Notes: generated from the sequence alone by a model not told the origin. Numbered from the stretch's first letter, positions 12,840 through 24,800 are shown. The stretch is DNA of 64,000 nucleotides from Carnegiea gigantea (GCA_029747015.1 JAKOGI010000054.1:222501-286500), one strand, 5' to 3'. Made by a program: numbers and translations.

Positions 12840-13565
12840 TTGTTGCATTTGAAAAAAACACTTGCAATCACTTATCGATGCTCATCATCTGCTGGCTCAG
12901 TTATTGGTTGCTTTGGGTGAGCAGTTTGTTGGATTCCTCCAGTTGCTTACATTTTTCCATAAGCAACCGGTAACTTTCAGCTTGTGAAGTTAGCTCATCC
13001 CCTAAGTTGGTTACTACACTCCTCAAATCATTCAGCTCTTGTTGGAATGACATATAACCTGTACCTGCTGACAACTATTTATGTGAAGTACGTAATATTA
13101 GGATATCAATTAGATAAACTTACAGTATAATATTGTTCATTGAAACTTTTATATTAAAACTATACTGGCTCGCTGAGTGGGACTGAAATATAGGATTCTT
13201 TAATATTGACAGCCTCATCGGTTCATCGCCAATGCCATAAATATGGCCTTTTTTGTTCTTATATATCTTCACCTACAACTCATTTGGATTTGAAAGTGGT
13301 TGGGATGAATTTTGAGAAGTACCATCCCAGGCTTCTTGGGAGTTAATTGCGTTTTGAGATTCGTATTCAAAAGATTCCTACAATATCACAACATATGCAA
13401 AAAATCATATATGTTACAGTTAATGAAATTAAAGAATATGAGTCCAGTTTGAACTATTAATAAAGATTGATAATTGAGAATAGCTCATATATATTGTTTG
13501 TGATTTCTTGTCAACCCAAGGGGTATCTTCTTTGCCATGTAGTTTGTAAGTGCGCCCGAATAATT
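12840..13565 (-). pseudogene. CACTA-encoded Transposase_24-like gene remnant
   Basis: In minus-strand order the frames read VVELFGRTYKLHGKEDTPWV and DKKSQTIY, an AT-rich intron ending in AG near 13380, then ESFEYESQNAINSQEAWDGT. After one in-frame stop comes KNKKGHIYGIGDEPMRL. This follows the plant Ptta/En_Spm (PF03004) layout, in which a DKRS..IY segment precedes a KKGRIYGLG motif. It is followed by a coiled coil (13052-12905) with LNDLRSVVTNLGDELTSQAE. The stop and missing N-terminus make it non-functional. Confidence 0.75.
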
Positions 13566-13960
13566 CAACAACACCTGAAATAGTTGACAACAAATGTAAG
13601 TATAAATATATAACAATTACACATATTAATTGTTTACTCAGATATCATAATAGTTAGCTAACAGATATTTTGAAAATTCAAAAATTCTGTCTGCCTACGT
13701 GCAAATTTATCGAATTAATTTACTTCATTTAGAAATTTTTACGTATAACCACTATGATCAGGCAATAATCTATTATACATCCATTTACGATGTGGGGATC
13801 ATTCATAAATAACCACATAAGTTATTGGATAAGAATTATTTTTAATTTAAACAATAATAATTACTAAATTAGTCAATTATATATTACATACAGTTACTTA
13901 TAAATTTCTACAAATATACTTATATTCTTACGAATTTCAAAAAACTAATAATTCATCTAA

Positions 13961-14395
13961 ACTTGAGCGTTTTATTCCACCAACATATCAAATTTCAACT
14001 TAAAATTACCAAATCTAAGCCTACATTACATTTGGCAAAATCTTGAAACAAATTAGATGTATAACTTCATATAAACATCACATTTCAACAAAATTATAAA
14101 CTAAAACATTTCATTCTACCAACATATCAAATTTTAACTTTACATTACCAAACATAAACCCTAAATTGCCTTGAGCAAAATCTTCAAACCAATTAGAGCA
14201 ATAACCTCATATAAATGCCATATTTCAATAACATTATCAATTAAAGCATTTCATTCCATCAACATATCAAATTTTAACTTCAAATTACCAAACCTAAACC
14301 TTAAATCGCATTTAGCCAAATCTTGAAACAAATTAAAGCAATAATCTCACACAAATACCACATTTCAACATAAATATGAACTAACTATGAAATTC
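13961..14395. repeat. three tandem units of about 140 bp
   Basis: The block CAACATATCAAATTTCAACT recurs at 13980, 14120 and 14260, giving a period of 139-140 bp, with roughly 80% similarity between units. The array lies inside the CACTA element between its gene remnant and its right subterminal repeats. Confidence 0.85.
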
Positions 14396-14659
14396 TAACA
14401 ATATAATACAAAATTTGTAAAAATTACAACTAGTTTAATTGAGAAAGTTTACCTCAAAATTACTCAAAACAATCAGCTAAGGGGCGTGGCATTGGCGGCC
14501 GGTGGCAAAGGAAGGCGGCGGACGGTAGGGGCGGTGGTCGGCGACGGCAGCAGTGGCCGATCGGCGACGTAGACGGTGGGGGTTTGCTAAATAATTTCGC
14601 CTCTCTCTCTCTATCGCGAGTGTCGAATGAATTCCAAATCAGGTGTGGATTCATTTAAT

Positions 14660-15055
14660 TGGGATGGCGACGGAATTAGCAACGAAAATTCCGTCGCCAG
14701 CCCCACTTGTTTTTAAAATTTGAATTTTCTTTATCTGAATTGGGGCGGCGACGGAATTAGCAACGGAAATTCCGTCGTTAGCCCCAATTTTTTTTAAAAT
14801 TTGAATTTTTTTTCACACGCCGACGGACTTTCCGTCGTTATATTGAAATTAAATTGATTTTTTATTGATATGACGACGGATATTCCATCGCCAATACTGA
14901 ACACTGGCGACAGATTCAAATTTCTGTTGCCATGTCCATCGCGGAATCTGATTTTTTTCTAATACAAATTATCCGTCGTCAATTCCGTCGCCAATTCCGT
15001 CGTTATAATTGTCCGTCGCTGAATTTCGTCGTTATTTTGTACTTTTTTAGTAGTG
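14660..15055. repeat. CACTA right subterminal repeat array
   Basis: An 80-bp unit containing GCGACGGAATTAGCAACG and its inverted partner CCGTCGCCAGCCCC is repeated at 14665 and 14747. Single CCGTCG boxes then continue to the terminal repeat. Adjacent GACGGA...TCCGTC pairs can fold into hairpins. Confidence 0.8.
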
Positions 15056-15084
15056 ATAGCATGCTAAGCCTTATGATACTATCA

Positions 15085-15800
15085 CATAGGGCTGCTCAGT
15101 GGGCTCGACTCCCGTCTGACCCCTTTCTTCTGACCCGACCCTTAAAAGTGAGGGTCAGAGTCTGTTTTTTTTTTTTTTTTTTTTTTGGTTTTACCCCCGA
15201 TCTATCTATACCCTCAAATTGAGGGTACTCGATTATGATGAGGGTCATATTTTAGTAGAGCTTTTGATCATTTGACCCAACCTCCCGACACTCATTTTTT
15301 TAAAGAGAAATTAAAATTTAAAATCACAACAAAATACTTTGAGTTTCATTTGTTCAAAATCTTTTCACTTTCTACTTTCTCCTCTCCTCTTAGCCTCCCT
15401 TTCATTCACGTCTTCACATTTCACTGGTCTATAATCTTTTAATGCTCTCTTTCTGATGTTTGGAGTAGCCATTTAGTGAACTAATCATTTTAATCACTAA
15501 ATTACTCATTAGAATGTTTGTAATTGCGATACATGTCATTGGAACATTGTATTATTATTTGGCCTTTTGTTTTGTAGAATATTAATATTGAACTTTATAA
15601 TAAAAAAGAAACTTGATGAAAAATCTATTTTTCTTTATAGGGAAGGTTTGAGGATCATGTCTGACCCAATGATCCAAGGGTGCCTACAGGATCAGGGTTA
15701 GGGTTAATGATATGTCGACCCGCATAAGAATTGGGTAGGGTCAGGGCCAAGAAAATCCTGCCTACTGACCCTTGATCCGACCTCACCCTCAATTTGATTT
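15085..15800. repeat. possible truncated hAT-like repeat
   Basis: Opens with TAGGGCTGCTCAGTGGGC, similar to the hAT end at 16173, and carries repeated TGACCC/GGGTCA words on both strands. The matching right end is not found. Confidence 0.35.
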
Positions 15801-16172
15801 GGTACACGGTATCGCATCATTCATTGGGGTAGGAAAAGTTTAGGTCAGTACTAAGTACTAGGCCTTGAGGAATATGTTTCTTTTTTTTTTTTTTTTGGGG
15901 GGGGATCAAAGGGTGATGCAACAACCAGCATTAGCTCATTGTCTCCGTTTACGAGCTACACTACTAGCTTGTGAGCCTCCAAGACTAATGCCCAACCTTT
16001 AAAAATGTTACCTATCATGACTGCCTCATATTCAATCTTATGTTTTTAGAAACCTAATTTTTAACTATCTGATCATGTTCTATGATGGTTCCCATAAGTC
16101 GCTTCAATTCATTGCATGAGTTGTGCATATATGATTAAAGTAGGACATGATGGAGGAAGTAATAGATAATAT

Positions 16173-16783
16173 TAGGGCTGTCAAAAGTTAACCCGACACG
16201 ATTATCGATCCAAACCGAATACGAAATTAAGTGAGTTTGGGTAAAGATTTTCAATACATTTAATTAAATGGGTTGACATGTTTAACCCGTTTAATTAATT
16301 GGGTTAGGTTCAGATGGAGAATTTGAGCTCAAAAAAATACCTATTTAACCCGTTTAATTAAATAGATCAAATAAGTTGATCCGTTTACCTAATTACCGTC
16401 TAGTTTTTGGGGAGAATTGTGAAAATCTGAGGTTTATCAAGTTAATATTTGTTTTGTGATTGAGGTTCTTGTGAATCATAGACAATGGTTATATTATGAT
16501 GCTATATTTAAGTCAAAAATTTGATTTATAATGCTTGGTAATTATATTTTAATCAAAATATTAAGAGGATAAACAGGTAATCGGATAACCTAAACCTGAC
16601 TCATTTATAGTAAACGGGTTAATGTATAAATTACAGGTCAACCCGTTTAAAAAATAAACGGGTACAGGTCAAGATTTTTAACCCGTTTAATAAATAGGTT
16701 AAGTTCAGGTCGAGCATTTCTCAACCCGTTTAAGTTCGACACGAATACGAATTCGATCTGATCTGACTTATCTAACAGCCCTA
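16173..16783. mobile_element. non-autonomous hAT element
   Basis: It starts TAGGGCTGTCAA and ends AACAGCCCTA. A perfect 8-bp target duplication GATAATAT flanks it (16165-16172 and 16784-16791), the hAT signature. The 611-bp interior contains AACCCGTTTAATTAA words in both orientations and no transposase frame. It is related to the element at 29998-30565. Confidence 0.93.
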
Positions 16784-16883
16784 GATAATATAGATGATTT
16801 CAATCTCACATTCATAGCAATTAGCCTCATCTTCGTTTACAACATTTACGGGTCAATCTAATTGACACACTAGAGTAGAATAC

Positions 16884-17222
16884 TACTATCCTGTTTGGTA
16901 AACAATTGTTAACTGTTAGCTGTTTGAGTTAGTTGTTTGTATTAGCTGTTTGAATTGGCTGTTTGTTGAAAAATGGTTTGATAAAATTAGTTGTTTCTAA
17001 TAAAGTTGTGAGACAAAAGATTAATTCTTCAAAAAGCTCTTCCAAAAATTTCAGGGAATTAGCCTTTTCAAATTAACCTTTTGGATCCAAAAAGTTCTCA
17101 TAAAAAATATTTTTACCATACATCCACATTAGTTTTTTTTTAACTTGGGCAAACATCTAATCTTGTTCAAAAAACTTTTGGCAAAAAAGCTCTTCAAAAA
17201 GCTGTTCACCAAACACCTCCTA
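16884..17222. mobile_element. MITE with TGTTTGGT ends
   Basis: Left end TCCTGTTTGGTAAACA and right end TGTTCACCAAACACCTCC form an imperfect inverted repeat. About 340 bp, no coding content. The target duplication is not clear. Confidence 0.65.
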
Positions 17223-17339
17223 AATCATCAGTTCATCACCACCCATGAAAGTAATCCTTAATTATCTAATTGTAATAGGCTTCTCAATCCAATATATAAT
17301 ATAATTGTAAAATTGTGAATTTATTAAATTATCTCTTTA

Positions 17340-17460
17340 ACAAAAAAAACAGCTCCTCCTAGTGCATGGTCTTTTTTTTGCGGGGTTTGGAGAAGTCCAA
17401 ATGTAAACCTCTGTAGATATTTCTGCAAATAAAAAAGCTGATTCCAGGAGACCCATGTAA
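17340..17460 (-). repeat. SINE fragment (TTG-tailed family)
   Basis: Contains CTCCTCCTAGTGCATGG, GCGGGGTTTGGAGAAGTCCA and TTCCAGGAGACCCATG in the same order as the copy at 30566-30725. These are remnants of the tRNA-related SINE body read on the minus strand. Confidence 0.6.
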
Positions 17461-17975
17461 AATTTTTGAAAACATTTGATAGACAAAAGGTAATAATGTA
17501 CAAAAAGTACGTAAACAACAATAAGAACATAAGAACATAACAATAACAAAGAAGAGTTGAGTGTCATACCTCCAACAATTGGTGCAATAATAATAGCCCC
17601 ATTAAGACGAGAGTACTACGAACGTAATAAAAGAATACGACAAACATAAGATAAACTGATGACCAATTCAATACAATCACTTAATTATCTCTTTAAATTT
17701 CTAATAATAAATAATGCATTATTTAATTTTTTAACAAAAATTAATATATTAGTGGCTGACTCATCAAATTGGGCCACACAACCTTTTTCCGACAAGCCAC
17801 ATCATCAGTTTCAGAAGTGGATGAAAATCTATTATCGGCCCAATGACATTAACCTCAGTTTTAAACTTAAGAGTATCTTTTACTTAACCTAATAGTTCAA
17901 GGACTAAATATTTTCAGGACTCATTATAAGCAAAGATTAATAACTATTTTTTGGGTAGGAGGTGTCTGTGAGTAC

Positions 17976-18046
17976 CGGCACCATCACCGTTACCACCACC
18001 TCCTAATGTGGATCTCACTTTTACGGGGTTCGAGAACATCCCTATC
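17976..18046 (-). repeat. SINE fragment (TTG-tailed family)
   Basis: ACCACCTCCTAATGTGGATC followed by ACGGGGTTCGAGAACATCCC resembles the conserved 3' block of the other copies. Confidence 0.5.
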
Positions 18047-18614
18047 TGTGAGTGCCAGTAGTATCAAATTAAAGTTGATCAACTTGTAGAAAATCGAGAT
18101 AGCAAGTGAAGATACAATGAACACAATTTGACAACAATCGTCGTTTTCAGATGATGTTCCCTTCCCAACTATACGATTCAGCAGAGCCGTAGAATCAGTT
18201 GCAACCCCATTATATCAGCAGCCTTAAATCCAATAAAACTCCGTTATTGAAAGGTACGAATTAAAACGATTGACGAGTTTGACGGGGTTATCACTTTCAT
18301 CACTGGAGAAGTCGGTAGAAGAAAGAAAGAAAGGAAGAAAGAAAGAAAAAAAGAACTGCCAAAGGGGGAAAAAAACAAAGGGGAGAAAAGAACAAATGAA
18401 GGGATAGGGATTTTTGAGAGACCCACACGTACCCACATGCGTCCCAAGGAATCCAGTACACCCACTCAGTATAACCTCCTTCCTATTCCCCCTCTTTCCA
18501 AACATCTCCCATTCGCTGTATGATTGATAAATTAAACAACTTAATTAGCAACTTGCTCCCTGCGACCCTCCCCCTCCCCCTCACCCATCCCATTTGTGTC
18601 TCCTCGACTGTTTC

Positions 18615-18660
18615 ACCCTCTTTATTTATACCCATCTCCGTCGCCGTCTCTTTTCTCTCT
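18615..18660 (+). promoter_or_regulatory. putative MIR156 core promoter
   Basis: A TATA-like TTTATTTATA lies at 18621-18630. It is followed about 30 bases later by a CT-rich stretch (CGTCTCTTTTCTCTCTCC), typical of plant transcription start regions. The transcript would start near 18655, about 240 bases before the mature miRNA. Confidence 0.5.
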
Positions 18661-18799
18661 CCGACGAGTACTGTTCGAATTCGATGGAGAGATTATAATC
18701 TCACGAACCGCCGCCATTGTAATCTGATCGATACAAAAACCCTAAATTGAAAAAGCTGCTTCGATACAGATACAGATACAGATACAGATACAGGCGAAG

Positions 18800-18844
18800 A
18801 TGAAGGGAGATCTGACCGCAATCTTGATGGTATTTCGGGTGTGA
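18800..18844 (+). CDS. short ORF in the pri-miR156 leader (14 aa, candidate miPEP)
   Basis: The second ATG downstream of the putative start site opens a 14-residue frame, MKGDLTAILMVFRV, ending 52 bases before the mature miRNA. An earlier ATG at 18683 gives only four residues. Some plant primary miRNAs encode short regulatory peptides (miPEPs) in this position. Nothing in this sequence proves translation, and I do not recognise the peptide. Confidence 0.25.
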   Translation: MKGDLTAILMVFRV

Positions 18845-18878
18845 TGTTTCCTAATTTGGTAATTTCGTGGGTGGGTCA

Positions 18879-19037
18879 GTTGGAGGAGAGAGAAATTGAC
18901 AGAAGAGAGTGAGCACACAAAGGCTGAAATCGTATACCATTGCCAAGACTACAAAACCCACCGTCGTATGCTATTCCTTTTGTGTGCTCACTACTCTTGC
19001 TGTCAGCTTCCCCCCCTAACCTTCCTCCAATTCTCTC
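18879..19037 (+). ncRNA. MIR156: MIR156 precursor hairpin
   Basis: The mature miR156 sequence TGACAGAAGAGAGTGAGCAC occupies 18897-18916. Its partner arm GCTCACTACTCTTGCTGTCA (18986-19005) pairs with it apart from two single-base bulges. Pairing continues inward (ACAAAGG with CCTTTTGT). A lower stem, GGAGGAGAGAGAA with TTCTCTCTCCTCC, pairs outside an asymmetric internal loop. miR156 represses SPL transcription factors and controls the juvenile-to-adult phase change in plants. A promoter-like TATA element and CT-rich leader lie upstream. The exact mature sequence, arm position and loop size fit known plant MIR156 genes; I cannot assign a letter. Confidence 0.95.
18897..18916 (+). ncRNA. miR156: mature miR156 (20 nt)
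   Basis: The 20-nt sequence TGACAGAAGAGAGTGAGCAC is identical to the canonical plant miR156 5p product. The star strand would be about 18986-19007. Confidence 0.95.
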
Positions 19038-19691
19038 TCCTCCATTAATGTCGCCTTCTGTATGTGATTGTTTCGTTAATTAATTGCTTATTATTTCTGA
19101 ACCCATTTTCCTTTTTTTTTTTGGGGGGGGGGTCGGGGAGATCTTGGCTCATACCATAGCTGATTAAAAGTATGATGATCATTTTGCTTAATTTCTTCTT
19201 TTTGTTCTCTGATGGAATAGTTCATGCTGTGATTTATGGCGTTTCTTTGAGTTTTTTTAATTTTTTTGGGGATATGGTGGGATTTGTGACTTTTGAGGGT
19301 ACGGAGTATTTTAATTTTTTTTAAAAAAAACATGTTTACTAGCTAAGACACAGGACCATGCTAATCATCTCGTATTAACCTAATTATCTTTAGCTTATCT
19401 CCCCCAAAACCCTCTTTCTTCCCTGCAATTTAATTAGTAATTTCATTTGATCATCCTTTTGTTTTCCCGTTAATTTATGCGCATGCGATGTAGAGCATAC
19501 ACTCCTAGAATTGGTCCCCGTCGCCATCGATTTAAAATCCATTATCTGGGTTGTCTTCATCATATTTAGATTTCTCCTGAATCTATGGCGAATCGACAAT
19601 TATGGCGTACTTAATTTTTCAGGGTTTCAAACTGCATCTTTCTTAAATGATTTTACATGTGATATTAATTACTAATCCTTTCATTATCTTA

Positions 19692-19752
19692 GCTTCTTTG
19701 CCATGGAAGTCGATCGAGAATATGTGAAGACTGTTTGAGGCTGAGACACCAG
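19692..19752 (+). other. putative downstream exon of the pri-miR156 transcript
   Basis: A 61-base block, CTTCTTTGCCATGGAAGTCG and onward to GAGGCTGAGACACCAG, is preceded by TATCTTAG and followed by GTATATATG. These are good acceptor and donor sites in a less AT-rich island. Plant MIR156 transcripts are often spliced, so this may be an exon. No protein frame is convincing. Confidence 0.35.
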
Positions 19753-19759
19753 GTATATA

Positions 19760-21120
19760 TGTAATCAAATAATATTTTCTGTTGCTAGTTATACATTTCG
19801 ATCTCATGTAGATGCTTTGCTATTATCATAATGAAGGGGTTTAGCAAGGGAAGCGATGTGAACTGTGCTTGATTTGAGTTATACAATGAAATTTAGGGTG
19901 GATTTGAATGATAAATTGATGCGCAATAGATGAACAGACAGAGTTACTGTTTCCTATATAATGTAGTTTGTGCTAGGCTCTTATTATGGTGGTCAAGGCA
20001 CTTCACATTGGACTTTCATTCTATCTTATATTTTTGTCCTAGAACTTTATGAAGTTTGAATCCAACTCTATTTTGCCAAATTATTGTCACCGGTCATGGG
20101 AGATCTTGGTCTTCCCAATTTTTCAAGAAGTATGACTTGCGACCATTGGAAAATTGAACCGTAAGCTAAAAGAGAGAACCCTTCGTAGAAGATGGTTCTT
20201 TTCGCTACACGATGCTTATGGGTTGTGCATCTTTGAATTTGTTCGGTCAGCAATGAAGTTAAACTTCTTACCCAAAAAACCTTTAAAAAAAAAAAAAGAA
20301 GGAATTGTGAGTTGTCATGCATAGTCTGGGAGGACTACTGAATATGCGTCCCATAAGTAGTATTAAAATTTATATCTCAATGACTATCTGTGTGGAGTAT
20401 GACCAACTTTTCAGTGATTAGAGAAACTGTAGAAACTGGAACTTAAAGACTAGGGAAGAAACAAAGTTTGATTGTTTGACAATTTTGAAGAGGAGAAGCA
20501 AAAGTTCGATTGTTTGAGAATTTTGAAGAGCGGTGGGCCTTGATGGAAGGTGTTTTTATCTCGATGGCTTGTGATCTATATCGAATTACACTATCAGAAT
20601 CAGTATTATGATGTATAATATGCCATGGTGTTATCATCAATCACATGCTTCTCTTGACTTTTAGTTAGCTCATGATGCTTGAACTTGACTGGAGTGTCTA
20701 TAGTATAGTGGAAAAAAAAGAACCCAATGGGAGCGTTTTATCTTATCATTTTTGTTAACTTTGTTCCACAAGCAGTTCTAGTAGTTTCTTACTGCTGAAT
20801 ACATGCATTCTACCTGGAGCAGGTTCATAGTTTACTGAATTTTCAACATCAATTATTTCATGTTATATTTATGCTTGGGAATTCAGTGATGCATATCATA
20901 TTATTTAGGTGCGTCTGATATGTTCACGGCCAGGTTAAAAGAAATAATATAGTTTGTGATTTGCAAACAGCGTGTAGATAACTTGGTTTTCTTAGAGGTA
21001 AGAGGTGTATTCACCTATTGTCTCTTCTAGCTAGTGGACCATCCTTGAATTGGTTTTTTTTAAAACCCTTGGAGCACTACATGGTAGCTAATTATACAAA
21101 ATTGTTAAAGAGTTTTGAGT
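19760..21120. other. possible MIR156 transcript body; no gene recognised
   Basis: Moderately AT-rich single-copy-looking sequence without domain-bearing frames. A tandem near-repeat of AGTTTGATTGTTTGA and AAGTTCGATTGTTTGA (20464 and 20502) is present. Confidence 0.3.
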
Positions 21121-21127
21121 TGTTTAA

Positions 21128-21560
21128 GCATCCGTTCGTCAAAATTAACGGTTCAGATAGTGGATAGTGGTTCAAGTATCAGATAGCTGTTTAGGTAGCG
21201 GATAGCGTTCCTAATTTAACTATTAGTGACTAGCTATTGAAACGAGCAGTTGAAATAAATATGTTTGGTAAATTTAGCTATTAGATTAGTTGATTAATGT
21301 AAATTGACATAAAAGAATATAGATAATTTCGAAAGATAAAATTTCAAAAGGATATTTTTTGGCAAAAAAATATAAAACGCTACTTTTGAATGCAAAACGT
21401 TAATACTATTAAATTTTTAAAAACTCTGCTTAAAACATTAAATGCTACTTGAAATGCTAGTCAAAACACTCTGTTACCGAACATTAAAAATTACCTGATG
21501 AGTGTATTGACTTAGTCAAAATGTCAAGCGCTATTCAAAATGCTGTTGCTGAACTAAATG
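21128..21560. mobile_element. MITE family A, copy 2
   Basis: Shares the whole block order of the copy at 9609-10042, including TTAGTTGATTAATGTAAATT, AATATAGATAATTTC, GCAAAACGTTAATACTATTA and TGATGAGTGTATTGACTTAG. Its ends are more decayed. Confidence 0.7.
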
Positions 21561-21837
21561 TGTTTTAATATTGTGTTTTGATATTTGTTGCTTGCTTTAT
21601 TAAGTCGGAGGAAATTGCGGACTAGTGGCCATCTTCATTAAGGTATTTAAAGCTAAATATTAGCTTGTTTTTCAATTTCTGTTTGAAGGGATGGCTTCCT
21701 TTATTCTTTTTACACAAGATTGAAATCTATATTATAAGAAACTAGATGGCGATAAACATAGGATAGTCCCTGATTATTCTGTTATTCATCTTAGGAAGGA
21801 AAAGCAGCAGTAATAGCTTTTCATATGATCTTTTTTT

Positions 21838-21859
21838 GGGGGGGGGGGGGGGGGGGGGT
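21838..21859. repeat. poly-G run after a T run
   Basis: TTTTTTT is followed by about 21 G. One of several T-run to G-run junctions in this window. Confidence 0.9.
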
Positions 21860-21869
21860 CAATCTGATA

Positions 21870-24800
21870 TATTGATCCTTCTGGTATGTCTTGCTTTCTT
21901 TATCTTGCTGAATTTCTGATATATGAAACAACAAATATAAGTTTCTATTGCTTTTTCCAGTGATTGAAACAACATGCAATTCTGCTTAGTTGTTATGTCT
22001 TGCTTTATCTTTCCTTTCCTGAAAGTGAATGAAGCTTCATCAACAGCTGATGATGTCAGTTTTAAAACTTTTTCCAGTGATTGAGTCTTGGCAGAAGGCT
22101 TTTGTGTTCCAAGTGAAGCTGGTAGATTGAATTTTTGGATACTTGATTGGCTTAAAACCTTAATCATCCACTTCCTGAAATTTATTATGCATCTGGGAAT
22201 AACTACGCTCGCTGTGGTGATTGATAGAGAAGCCTTTGTCCTACTCAGGTTTCCATTAAAAGTGCCTATATACAGAACTCTAGAAGTTCAAATTTCATAG
22301 AATATATAAGGTTTAATGTGGTTGACATTTTAGCTACCTTTTGGAATTAGATCAGGTATTTTTATCCTTGACTCTAGTACCAACTCATGAAACCATGTTG
22401 ATTTGAAGTCTTTTGCCTAATATGAAACGATTGGACTTGTGTATCCTAAAGGAAGGGTATTAGCACTTTGTCTAGTGACAGAATAACTGCTTGTATTCAT
22501 GAATCCTGCACAATGAGCTTTGTTTTAAGGGATAATGTTTGTCAAGCAAATGGAGAGCTTTAATTGATGCCAATGTGATTTTGTGCGCCTAGAGAATGGC
22601 ATAATTGATGATATCTTTGTTTTAGGAGGGGATAAGCTCAAGAGTAGAGGTCCAATTACCAATGCAACCTGTCTTTCCTGACACTTTGCAAGATTTAATA
22701 GTTATATCAATATTGTCTATATTTCATAGGTCAAGGTCTTGAATAGATTGGCAACCTTTTCAGCTTTGAAATTGTAATAAAATATCTCACCAACTGTTGC
22801 AGCACTTATTTTTTGTGGAGCACTGATTGAGCAGTCTACCCCTTTGAGAGCTAGAGCTTAACAAAAGCCACAATCCCTCGTCAACTCAGTTGAAGGTAGC
22901 ACTATCTACATATATTTGATACCTTGTACGTGCCTCAGGAATCCAAGGTATACGTTTTGCTTTAGATGTTAGTAGCAAATTTATATCTCCAATTTGTGAG
23001 TTGTTATCCTTGTGATGTACATAGGTTTCATTTGATGTGTTTGAGGGGAGGAGTCAACCGGAGTTCACAAGCGTAGATGCATTTATACAGCTATGAGATT
23101 GAGCGTTTATGGTTATAAGCTCTTTGATGTGGACATACTGAACAGTTAATTTGACTGAAGAGATTCTTTATTGAAAGTTGTGGTGAATTATTTTTAGAAG
23201 ATGGTAAAGAGAGGCTGAATACCTTTTTTCACACCTCAAGTCCAATGACAGTGCCGGGGGACAATTAACTTAGAGATATATAATTTACATGGTTAAATTT
23301 TTGCCCCAGCTTTGATGTCACCTTGATTTGGCATGGAGGAAATGACCTTGATGATAGTGCAAATGCATCCATGGGTTTGGGTGTTTCTGGTTTTGCAGGG
23401 TTTGTAAGACTCTTGAAATGCAATTTTGAGGTAAAATGTTTCTTGAGGGCTTCACTAACAATACTTTGCAGTTTCCATACTAAGATTAGCTCATAGTTGG
23501 TGTACAGTCCTCTTGTGGGGGTGCTAGGAGGATACGCTGCGCTATAGTTATGGTTTATATTTGCATGAGTCCCCATATGATTAAAGCATCAAGTGACCTC
23601 TACAGGGTAAGCAAATATGACCCAAAACCTCTCCGTAGTTCAGTGCTGGACTAATTTGAATGCCTATGAGTCTTCATGATCAAATTCATATACTGGTGCA
23701 TCTCATCACAATTGCAGTAGAATTTCCTTTTTTCCTCTTTCAAGAAGAGAAAAGAAGGGGGTGGGTTTGGCGAGAGGAGGGATTTAGAGCAGAGAATACA
23801 AATAGGAGAAGGCTTTTTGGATGTAGATTCTTCGATAATTCTTGTTGACAGTATAAACAGTGTTTGTGACAGTGTTATAAACTTCGTAAGCTGTAAGATA
23901 CGCAAGCCATACATATGTTATGAGAGACCCCGGTATCCATTTCTACAGTTTCTGGGTCATTATAGACATTACACTGAGCTACATGGCTATAAGTTATGAG
24001 AACTTGCTTCTAAATCTTGGGTCATCATGTCATATTTCAATCTCCTGTAAAACTTCCTGTATATAGTGCCGCCATAATATGAATGTGAGGTGTTGCCTTG
24101 AACTAGATAAGCCTGTGTAAAAATATACAACAATACGGTTATTTGTAAAAATTGTGAAACTGTAGGCTTTTTTTTTTTTTTTAAAAATTCTTTGGCGTTC
24201 AGTAAATGTCCTTCCCAGTCATCCTATTGCTTTACCTGCCGACAGATGCTAATTAATGTGCACTAGTTAGACATGTACTGCTGGAATGTAAGACTGCTAT
24301 GCTGTTTCTTTGAGTGAGTTAAATGTTCTCCATGGAGGGGGGATACTCTATTGCTTGGTATTGCCCATCACCGAACATTTTAATTATGTGTGTTACGTGA
24401 TTAATTAAACTCTGAAATACTGTTTCAAATAAAGAACTAGTTGATGGAGAAATACGAGAAGGTGACAGTAAGAACCAATCATTTTGGCATAACTGTGGCA
24501 GACATCGTCTCAAATACTACTATCTAGTATATCTTGTATTAATGACGTGCATTTGCAATTGTGCATTGTTCATCCTTGATAATCTTGCCTGCTGGCCTTC
24601 TTTTTACAAAGTATTCATTTCTGGGTTGTTTTCAGGTTCTTGTTATGTGGCAGCAAATAGAGCTTTGCTTGGATTATTTCAAGATATCACTTGCTCACTG
24701 TTGAGTTATATTTGCTATGTGCTGCCTTTTCTCGTTGTGCTCCTTATCCTTATCCTCCCCTTAATTCGCTCCCCGCAGCTTTATGCTTTGCTTTTCCACT

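Larger units (their letters stand above)
11987..15055 (-). mobile_element. CACTA (En/Spm) transposon, deletion derivative
   Basis: Terminal inverted repeats are CACTACAAAAAAAGTC on the left and, reversed, CACTACTAAAAAAGTAC on the right. The 3-bp target duplication ATA is perfect (11984-11986 and 15056-15058). Both subterminal regions carry many GCGACGGA/CCGTCGC-type words, the usual binding array for CACTA transposase. The interior holds a decayed minus-strand second gene (12840-13560) but no TNP2-type transposase. At 3.07 kb it is far shorter than autonomous CACTA elements and must depend on a helper. Confidence 0.93.
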
